From: Henriciella sp. | Lineage (GTDB): Bacteria; Pseudomonadota; Alphaproteobacteria; Caulobacterales; Hyphomonadaceae | NCBI GenBank assembly: GCA_013214545.1 | Contig: JABSQB010000013.1 | Span: forward strand, 29,312-79,383 | Length of the DNA stretch: 50,072 nucleotides | Direction of reading: 5' to 3' | Shown here: positions 8,693 to 16,900 of the stretch, piece after piece | How positions within the stretch are numbered: the stretch's first letter is position 1 | Layout of the letters: each line of letters opens with the position of its first letter | Notes under the pieces: model-generated | Databases searched by the model: none | What the model saw: the letters and a program-made list of their open reading frames with translations, nothing else | Told to the model about the DNA's origin: nothing | Translations under genes and position numbers: made by a program

Positions 8693-9201
8693 TGATTGAA
8701 GCTCAAGCCACATCCGCCCCCGCTGTTTCGGGTAAAGAACTCAAAGGCTGGCATGTCCTTTTGATTATGCTCGGCTTTTTCGGTGTCATGTTCGCTGTGA
8801 ACGGGGTCTTTCTGTATCACGCGATCACCAGTTTTCCGGGCGAGGATATCAAGAAGTCCTACGTTCAGGGCCTAAACTATAATGATACGCTGGCGCAGAG
8901 GGCGTCGCAGGCCGAGCTTGGCTGGACCGCGGAAGCTGGGGTGCAATCAGGTGAGCTGATCTTCCGTCTACGCGATGCCGAAGGTGCGCCGCTGTCCAAC
9001 TATGCGGTCATCGGTGAGATCCGCCGTTCAGCCACGCAAAGTGCAGATCAGGCAATCATCTATCAAGCGCGCGCCAATGGTGAATATGTTGCTGACGCTG
9101 GCGACCTTGCACCTGGCCAATGGCTGCTGCGCATCAATGTTATGGAGCCGGCGGCAGAGACGGTTTTGTTCAACGTCCATAAAACCATCCTGGTGTCATG
9201 A
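8692..9201 (+). CDS. ccoH: FixH/CcoH family cbb3 oxidase assembly protein
   Basis: 169-aa single-pass membrane protein. After a short cytosolic start, KGWHVLLIMLGFFGVMFAVNG forms the FixH membrane helix, then FPGEDIKKSYVQGLNYNDTLAQR is the typical FixH segment, followed by a periplasmic beta-rich domain. FixH/CcoH is required for stable assembly of cbb3 oxidase. Its start overlaps the ccoG stop by one base, and its stop overlaps the ccoI start (ATGA). The position between ccoG and ccoI is canonical. Confidence 0.94.
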   Translation: MIEAQATSAPAVSGKELKGWHVLLIMLGFFGVMFAVNGVFLYHAITSFPGEDIKKSYVQGLNYNDTLAQRASQAELGWTAEAGVQSGELIFRLRDAEGAPLSNYAVIGEIRRSATQSADQAIIYQARANGEYVADAGDLAPGQWLLRINVMEPAAETVLFNVHKTILVS

Positions 9202-11405
9202 CAGAGGCCGCGCTTTCTGGTTCGGCTGGCTGCCCATCTGGCTTGGAGCCACCCTCCCAATCGGTTGGGGGAGACTATAGCCCGTTTGTCCAGAACAAAG
9301 GCGCGTTGAAGAGTTTGACGCTCTCAGTGCGCGGCGCGAAATGCGGCGGCTGCCTCTCCAAGATTGAAAATGCTGTGGGCGGAGTTCCCGGCGTCGAGCA
9401 TGTCCGGATGAATCTCTCAAACGGCAAACTGAACGTCGCCTGGCAGGGCGCAACTTCAGCCAATACGATCGTCGATCGGGTAACCAGCCTGGGCTATGGC
9501 GTATCGGCCTATTCCGAAGATGGCTCTGAAGCCTCCGCCAAACGCGAAGAACGTGCATTGCTCATCTCAATGGGGGTCGCAGCGTTTGCGCTTGCCAATA
9601 TCATGTTGCTTTCTGTCTCTGTGTGGGGCGGACATGGCGAGATGGGCAGCGATACGCGCATGGCGCTTTACGCCATTTCCGGTCTGATTGCCTTGCCTGT
9701 TCTGGTGTTTAGCGGGCGCCACTTTTTCCAATCGGCCTGGTCAGCGCTGAAGCATGGCCATGCGAACATGGACGTACCGATCTCGCTCGCCCTAACGCTG
9801 GCTTTCGGGGTCAGCGTTTGGGAGACTCTGGCGGCTGGTGATCATGCCTATTTCGATGCCAGCGTGATGCTGCTCTTCTTCCTGTTGATTGGGCGGTTTC
9901 TCGATGCGCGGCTGCGACGGCAAGCCCATGCCGCAGCACATGATCTGGCAGCCTTGCAGAACCGGTCGGTCAACCGGCTGGCAAGTGACGACAGTGTCGA
10001 GAGCGTGCGTGCAGATGAGGTTCGCCGCGGCGATACGATCCTGCTCGCTGCGGGTGAGCGCGCTGTGATTGACATCAAGATCGCCGCTGGCACCAGCACA
10101 GTCGATGAGAGCCTGGTAACCGGCGAAAGCCTGCCGCGCCTGATCCAGACCGGCGAAACCCTCTATGCCGGGACCGTCAATCTCGACCAGCCCATCACGG
10201 GTGAAGCGCTGGGCAGCACCTCGGATTCCTTGCTCGCCGATATCGCGCAGATGCTGGAGGCCGGGGAGCAGAAGCGCGCGCGTTATCGCCAGATCGCTGA
10301 CAAGGCCGTAGCGCTCTACGTTCCGTTTGTTAACACGACTGCAGCTATTACGTTGATCGCCTGGCTTCTGCTGGGGGCGGGTGTACGCGATGCGATTATG
10401 GTCGCGGTGGCTACGCTGATCATCACTTGCCCATGCGCGCTGGCCCTGGCCGCGCCAGTGGCTCAGGTTGTTGCCTCAGGCCGACTGTTCCGCAAAGGAA
10501 TTTATCTGAGGTCCGGCGACGCGCTGGAGCGGTTCGCAGAAATTGATCATTTGGTTTTTGATAAAACCGGCACGCTCACGCTGGGCATTCCGACGCTGGT
10601 CTCAAGCCATGGCGCGGAGCTGGAGAAAGCCGCGAGCCTCGCGCGCGCCAGCCGTCATCCGCTGTCGCGAGCTTTGGTCGAAACCGTAGGCGCGGGACCG
10701 GTCGCGAGCGAGATCAAAGAGATGCCGGGGCTCGGCGTCGAGGGTGTAATTGACGGCAAGGCCTATCGTCTGGGGTCTGCCGAATGGGTCGGCGTCTCGG
10801 CGGTACAGGCCTCCGACGGGCCAACGCTTTGGTTCGCGGGCGACGATCAAGAGGCGATACAGTTTCGCTTCCGCGACCAGTTGCAATCGGATGCTGCAGA
10901 CGTATTTGCCGATCTGAAACAAGATGGCCTTGGTCTGGAAATCCTGTCTGGCGATACAGAGCAGGCTGTCAAAGCCGTGGCGGATCAGATCGGTGTCTCC
11001 ACCTGGCACGCGCAGGTGTCGCCGCAGGACAAGGTCGATCGTTTGCGAGACCTCGCAGCGGCGGACAAGAAGGTGCTGATGGTCGGTGACGGGCTGAATG
11101 ATGCGGGCGCGCTCGCAATGGCGCATGCGTCTTTAGCGCCCGGCGGCGCAATGGACGTCTCGCAATCGGCCTCTGATGCGGTCTATGCGGGTGGGCTCTC
11201 CTCGATCGTCACTGTGTTGAACACGGCCAGGCGGACCAAGCGGGTCATGTTGCAGAATTTCGGACTCGCGGCCGCGTACAACATGATTGCCGTGCCGATC
11301 GCCGTGACCGGGAATGTCACGCCCCTGATTGCCGCGATCGCTATGTCCGCTTCCTCATTGATCGTGACGCTGAACGCTTTGCGGATGAATTGGGGGCGCA
11401 GCTGA
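9198..11405 (+). CDS. ccoI: Copper-translocating P-type ATPase for cbb3 oxidase assembly
   Basis: 735-aa P1B-type ATPase of the CcoI/FixI branch, which moves copper towards the oxidase rather than for resistance. It has an N-terminal heavy-metal domain with GAKCGGC (Cys49, Cys52), the membrane metal site CPC at 411-413, the phosphorylation site DKTGTLT starting at Asp455, actuator motif TGES, the nucleotide-binding HP dipeptide (SRHPLSRAL) and the hinge GDGLNDAGAL near 630. The ATG overlaps the ccoH stop in ATGA. The gene ends directly against ccoS. Metal specificity is inferred from family and context. Confidence 0.96.
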   Translation: MTEAALSGSAGCPSGLEPPSQSVGGDYSPFVQNKGALKSLTLSVRGAKCGGCLSKIENAVGGVPGVEHVRMNLSNGKLNVAWQGATSANTIVDRVTSLGYGVSAYSEDGSEASAKREERALLISMGVAAFALANIMLLSVSVWGGHGEMGSDTRMALYAISGLIALPVLVFSGRHFFQSAWSALKHGHANMDVPISLALTLAFGVSVWETLAAGDHAYFDASVMLLFFLLIGRFLDARLRRQAHAAAHDLAALQNRSVNRLASDDSVESVRADEVRRGDTILLAAGERAVIDIKIAAGTSTVDESLVTGESLPRLIQTGETLYAGTVNLDQPITGEALGSTSDSLLADIAQMLEAGEQKRARYRQIADKAVALYVPFVNTTAAITLIAWLLLGAGVRDAIMVAVATLIITCPCALALAAPVAQVVASGRLFRKGIYLRSGDALERFAEIDHLVFDKTGTLTLGIPTLVSSHGAELEKAASLARASRHPLSRALVETVGAGPVASEIKEMPGLGVEGVIDGKAYRLGSAEWVGVSAVQASDGPTLWFAGDDQEAIQFRFRDQLQSDAADVFADLKQDGLGLEILSGDTEQAVKAVADQIGVSTWHAQVSPQDKVDRLRDLAAADKKVLMVGDGLNDAGALAMAHASLAPGGAMDVSQSASDAVYAGGLSSIVTVLNTARRTKRVMLQNFGLAAAYNMIAVPIAVTGNVTPLIAAIAMSASSLIVTLNALRMNWGRS

Positions 11406-11555
11406 ATGGAGATTATTGTCTATCTCATTCCAGTCGCGCTTGGTCTCGGCGCGCTTGGGCTTGCGGGTTTTTTGTGGTCGGTGAATTCGGATCAATATGA
11501 TGATCTGGACGGCGCCGCTCATCGCATCCTGGACGACGAAGACAAGCCGCTTTAG
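11406..11555 (+). CDS. ccoS: cbb3 oxidase maturation protein CcoS
   Basis: 49-aa protein starting MEIIVYLIPVALGLGALGLAG, a single membrane helix, then FLWSVNSDQYDDLDGAAHRIL, the signature CcoS sequence (F-W-x-x-x-x-x-QYDDLdgdaxRIL). CcoS is needed to insert cofactors into CcoN. The ATG begins on the base after the ccoI stop, the usual tight linkage. It closes the ccoGHIS group; acs starts 99 bases later. Confidence 0.93.
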   Translation: MEIIVYLIPVALGLGALGLAGFLWSVNSDQYDDLDGAAHRILDDEDKPL

Positions 11556-11654
11556 GCGACGCGTCCGCTTTGGCGTAGCGGTAAGACTTTACGCGGTCAG
11601 ACAAATCCGCATTGTGGTCAGGTGTATTTTATCCAGCTCAATGGAGCCTTGATC

Positions 11655-13598
11655 ATGACTGAGTCTGCTATCTATACCGTCCCTTCTGCGTTTGCGTTGC
11701 AGGCGAATCTGAGCCCGGAAAAGTATCGGGAGATGTATGCGGCCTCGATTGCGGATCCTGACGCCTTCTGGGCCGAGCAGGGCCAGCGACTGGCCTGGTC
11801 GAAGCCTTATACCAAGGTCAAGGACGTCTCCTGGGACAAGTCCGACCTGCATGTGAAATGGTTCTCCGATGGCGAGCTCAATGTTTCGGTCAATTGCATT
11901 GATCGGCATTTGGCGACGCGCGGCGACAAGGTGGCGCTGATCTGGGAAGGCGATGACCCTGGCGATGATGCGACCGTGACCTATAAGCAGCTGCACAGCG
12001 CGGTCTGCCGGTTTGCCAATGTCCTGAAAGACATGGGCGTCAAGAAAGGCGACCGGGTGACGATCTATATGCCAATGATCCTGGAGGCGGCCTATGCGAT
12101 GCTCGCCTGCGCCCGGATCGGCGCGGTCCACTCGATTGTGTTCGGGGGCTTCAGCCCTGAAGCCCTGGCTGGCCGGATCACTGATTGCGACAGCCAGTTC
12201 ATGATCACTGCCGATGAAGGGATCAGAGGCGGCCGGATTGTCCCCCTTAAAGTCAATGCCGACAAAGCCTGCGCCCTTGCTGGAGACATGGTCGAGAAGG
12301 TGCTGGTGGTGAGACGCACTGGTAATCCGGTCGATATGCAGGAAGGCCGCGATCTCTGGTTGCATGAGGCTGGCGCAAATGTCAGCAGCGACTGCCCGCC
12401 AGAGCCGATGAATGCTGAAGACCCGCTCTTCATCCTCTATACGTCCGGTTCAACCGGCAAGCCCAAGGGCGTGCTGCACACGACCGGCGGCTATCTCGTC
12501 TGGGCCTCGATGACGCATGAATATGTCTTCGACCTGAAGGAAGACGATGTCTATTGGTGCACCGCCGATGTCGGCTGGGTCACCGGCCACTCCTATATTG
12601 TCTATGGGCCGCTGGCCAATGGCGCGACGAGCATGATGTTTGAGGGCGTGCCGACTTATCCCGATGCCAGCCGCTTCTGGCAGGCCTGCGACAAGCATGG
12701 CGTGACCATTTTCTACACTGCCCCGACCGCCATCCGCGCCCTGATGCGGGAAGGCGAAGGGCCGGTCAAATCAACCTCCCGCAGCACCATCCGCCTGCTC
12801 GGCTCAGTCGGCGAGCCGATCAATCCGGAAGCCTGGGAATGGTACTATAAGACGGTCGGCGAAGAACGCTGCCCGATCGTCGACACCTATTGGCAGACAG
12901 AGACCGGCGCCTGCATGATGGTGCCGCTGCCGGGCGCCACCGATCAGAAACCCGGCGCGGCCAGCCATCCTTTCTTCGGGATCGAGCCGAAACTGGTTGA
13001 TGCAGAAGGCGGCGAACTCACCGGGGCGACTGAAGGCAATCTGATCATCACGACAAGCTGGCCGGGCCAGATGCGCACCGTCTATGGTGACCATCAGCGC
13101 TTTATCGACACCTATTTCTCGACTTATCCCGGCAATTATTTCACCGGCGATGGCTGCCGCCGGGATGAGGACGGGTTCTACTGGATCACCGGCCGGGTCG
13201 ATGATGTGATCAATGTCTCTGGCCACCGCATGGGCACGGCAGAAGTTGAGTCCTCCCTGGTCGCGCATGACGCGGTCGCTGAGGCCGCCGTGGTCGGCTA
13301 TCCGCACGACATCAAGGGTCAGGGCATCTATGCCTATGTCACGCCGGTGGCGGGCATTGAGGGCAATGATGAGCTGAAAAAGGCGCTCGTCCAACATGTC
13401 CGCGCCGAGATCGGGCCGATCGCGAGCCCCGACCTGATCCAGTTCGCCACCGGCCTGCCCAAGACACGGTCTGGCAAGATCATGCGCCGCATCCTGCGCA
13501 AGATCGCTGAAAACAGCTTCGACAATCTCGGCGACACCTCAACCCTCGCCGAACCCGAAGTCGTCGACGACCTGATCGAGAATAGGCAAAACAGGTAG
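11655..13598 (+). CDS. acs: Acetyl-CoA synthetase (AMP-forming)
   Basis: 647-aa enzyme that converts acetate, ATP and CoA to acetyl-CoA through acetyl-AMP. It belongs to the ANL superfamily. Markers are [19 protein letters not shown] (phosphate loop), [38 protein letters not shown] and the C-terminal TRSGKIMRR, whose Lys is the site acetylated for control in other bacteria. An upstream GTG (11622) is in frame, but the ATG at 11655 has GGAG nine bases before it and gives the normal N-terminus. It is probably a separate unit from ccoS. A clear hairpin terminator follows. Confidence 0.97.
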   Translation: MTESAIYTVPSAFALQANLSPEKYREMYAASIADPDAFWAEQGQRLAWSKPYTKVKDVSWDKSDLHVKWFSDGELNVSVNCIDRHLATRGDKVALIWEGDDPGDDATVTYKQLHSAVCRFANVLKDMGVKKGDRVTIYMPMILEAAYAMLACARIGAVHSIVFGGFSPEALAGRITDCDSQFMITADEGIRGGRIVPLKVNADKACALAGDMVEKVLVVRRTGNPVDMQEGRDLWLHEAGANVSSDCPPEPMNAEDPLFILYTSGSTGKPKGVLHTTGGYLVWASMTHEYVFDLKEDDVYWCTADVGWVTGHSYIVYGPLANGATSMMFEGVPTYPDASRFWQACDKHGVTIFYTAPTAIRALMREGEGPVKSTSRSTIRLLGSVGEPINPEAWEWYYKTVGEERCPIVDTYWQTETGACMMVPLPGATDQKPGAASHPFFGIEPKLVDAEGGELTGATEGNLIITTSWPGQMRTVYGDHQRFIDTYFSTYPGNYFTGDGCRRDEDGFYWITGRVDDVINVSGHRMGTAEVESSLVAHDAVAEAAVVGYPHDIKGQGIYAYVTPVAGIEGNDELKKALVQHVRAEIGPIASPDLIQFATGLPKTRSGKIMRRILRKIAENSFDNLGDTSTLAEPEVVDDLIENRQNR

Positions 13599-13913
13599 GC
13601 GATCACTCGCCAAAATAAGCCATCCTTCACGGGCACTGCGCCTCAGGAGATCTCCCTCAAGATCCCCTGAGGCGCTTTCACATTTGCGTTGAATAAAACA
13701 CGCGCGCGCGCCTCAGTTGAAATCCTAAAATCTCGCATAAACCCGGCCCCTTTCAGCAATTTAGAGACGCTACGAGAGGGAGGCTGAGACCCTCCGATAA
13801 TGACTGACTCCGGCCTCTTGGGCCAGTTTCGCACCAAACACGTCCGCGCACGAACGCGGGCTTTTGAATAATGGAGTCGCGGTCAATGGCCGCGCAAGCA
13901 AACGGGCGCGAAC
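13599..13913. other. Intergenic region between acs and the giant surface protein gene
   Basis: 315 bases without a gene. It holds the acs terminator (13638-13678), a short alternating CG run (near 13701), a small hairpin GAGGG/CCCTC in the 13770s-13790s and the upstream region of the large surface protein gene. I see no convincing promoter hexamers and no strong ribosome site before the ATG at 13914. No small ORF there looks real. Confidence 0.5.
13638..13678 (+). terminator. Likely Rho-independent terminator after acs
   Basis: GCGCCTCAGG (13638-13647) pairs perfectly with CCTGAGGCGC (13666-13675), with an 18-base loop that also has inner pairing (AGATC/GATCT). The second arm is followed by TTT. 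The stem is strong, but the T run is short. Confidence 0.7.
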
Positions 13914-16900
13914 ATGAAGCGGATAAGTCGTGTATTGAGCACGGCCCTACGGGGCCTTTTTGGAGCAGATCTCGGCGCGCGCTTGCGACTGCTTCTCCTG
14001 GTCATGATCGCGGCGGTCATCACCGCCCCGGCCCAGGCATTTGAGTGTACGCTACCGAGTGATACGTCTCCTAGTCTGTGGCGGATAAGCGTCGACGTCG
14101 ACCCCGCCGTTGGATCACCAACTTGCACAGTCGATCCATGGCTGAACACACCGTCCGGCAATCGCGATATTGATGTCGCGCTATATGAAAACAGCATCCA
14201 ATTGTCGAATTTCCACACGGCTGGTGGACAACCATCGCCAGACGGCATCACCATTCTCAGCGTTACGCCGCAATCCAATTACGGCCCATCTGGTACAGTT
14301 GTGGCAATCCAGACAACAGCCCCGACATTCAGATTTGAATCTGAACATGTGATCAACAATGTCACCTATACCCTGATTGTCGAACGGTTTTACTTCACAA
14401 ACGATTCAACTGGTGTGCTCACCAGCTATGTCGTTTCCGCCCGCGTCTTCGGGGGCAGTTTTGGATTGGATAGTTCTACACCCGATACCATCTCGCCAAC
14501 CTTGTCATTTTTGGATGTGCCAACCGTGATAGGCAGTACAAGCGAGCGTGAGCTGACCGTGGTTTTTGACGAACCTATTTACGGATTTGCGGCAAATCAG
14601 GGCGACGTGGTGGTTACGAATGGTACAGCTTCTGGCCCGGCAACCCCCGTATCTGAGACGGAGTACAGAGTGCCGTTCACGCCCGATGGTATGGGCGATG
14701 TGACAATCGAATTACCGAACAATGTCGTACAAGACAATGCCGGGAATGGAAATGTCGGGAACAGCGTGACCATCACGTTCGACCCGACCGCGGAACCTGA
14801 TATTCGGGTAACGACGAACGCGGGGAACCTGATCTCGAATGGCACGGGCGTGCTGGATGTCGGCACAGTGGAGTTCGACCAGGAAAGCGTGGTTCGATTC
14901 ACGGTTCATAATGACGGAACCGGCGACCTCGAAGTCGAGCGGCCAACTGTCTCTACGCCAACAAATGCTCGCGACGTCGCTGAAACAACAACCAATTCTT
15001 CATTCCTGATCCCACCGGGGTCCAGCCGTTCACTCGACATCGCGTTCACACCCGAAGCGACGGGACCGTTCAGCTTTGATGTTCTTGTAGAGAGTGACGA
15101 CCCCAACGATGCGTACTATACGTTTCACGTCTCGGGCGACGCGGCCGCGAGTGCGCTCGTCCCAATGGTTACGGTCACCGCAAATGACGATGCATTGGGC
15201 ATTGGCGAAACGACCACACTTCTGTTCGACCTTAATGTGGAGTCGAATGATTTTGATCTCGGCGACATCACCTATAATATAGGCAATATCACGGATTTTG
15301 CGCAGGTCCCCGGCACCAATCAGTATCAAGCGATCTACACGCCGCCGACTGATTTTGAGTCTCCGACCGCAACCCCCGCGAGAATTGTCGTGCAAGCAGG
15401 TACATTTTCCAATCTGGTTGGCGTCTTAAACCAAAATGGCGGTGGCGGGCAGAACGCAGTCACGATCGAGGTCGATACAATCGCACCGATGGCGGATGCG
15501 AAGAATGATGGTCCGAAGATGAGCGGTGAGACCGTCACGCTGGACGGCACAGGCTCGAGCGATGGGAATGGGATTGATATCTATTCCTGGGAGCAGGTCG
15601 ACGCCATCGGGAGCTTAGACCTTCTTGCGACGCCAGATGAGCTTCAGGTATTGATTGTCGACGACGACACATCGCAAGCCACCTTCACCGCCCCTGATGT
15701 CACGGTCGCGACTGATCTCTATTTTGCGCTCGAGGTCCTTGATCCATTCGGCAACGCTGAAACCGCCTGGACCACCGTGAAGATCAATCCTCCGGCCACG
15801 ACCGCGCCGGACATTCAGATTGTGACGAATGGCGGCGGCGAGATCCCGAGCGACGGCACGGGCGTGCACGATCTGGGCACGGTTTATGTGGATGCCACGC
15901 AGGTGGTTGTTTACGCGATAAAAAACAATGGAGACACCGACCTTCAAGTCACGGCAATGAATGCGTCCAATGAAAGCAATATTGACGGACAGGTCGCGTT
16001 CTTTCTGGACGATGTGGCCTACTCCTCCCCAAGTACATTCACGATCGCTCCAAACGGGCAACAACTCATCGCTACAGTCTTCCAACCCGACACTGCTGGT
16101 TCCTTTAGCTTTGACGTGACGTTGCGCAATGATGATGCGGATAAGGACCCCTATACATTCCAGATCAAGGGCGAGGCGTCAGCTGAAATGCAAAGACCGA
16201 CAATCAGCCTGACCTCGACGGATGATGAGCTGAGTATTGGCGAAACGACTGAAATCCAGTTCACGCTCAGCGCCGCGTCAAACGATTTTGACGCGGGTGA
16301 CGTGAATGTGACTGGCGGGGCACTTTCAGATTTTGAACAAGTGGGCACCACTTCCGCATACCGCGCGACCTTCACGCCCGAGAATGACTATGAAGGTAAT
16401 GCGGTGATCAACGTGCGGTCGGCGGCATTTGCAAACACCCAGGGCATACAAAACCAAGACGGTGATGATGCCGACAATACGGTCACGATCGCGGTCGACA
16501 CAGTCGCACCGATGGCGGCTGCGACCAATAGCGGTGACGCAACGAGCGGTGAGACCGTCACGCTGGACGGCACAGGCTCGAGCGATGGGAATGGGATTGA
16601 TTCTTACCAATGGTTTCAGGTCGATGCTGAAGACAGCACGTCAGCGCCGCAGGATGGCACACCTTACCTGTTGAACAATGCCGGGACCGCTGAAACGTCA
16701 TTTTCAGCACCCGATGTCTTGGTCGCCACCGATTTCCATTTCCTCCTCGTCGTTGTTGATCCGTTCGGCAATGAGGCCAATGCCTGGACCACGGTGAGGA
16801 TTAATCCTCCTGGCCCGGGGATCCGGGTATTGAATGCAGCAGGTACAGAGTTTTTGGATGACGGGACCGATAAGGTCGGCACAGCCAATGCAGGTGTGCC

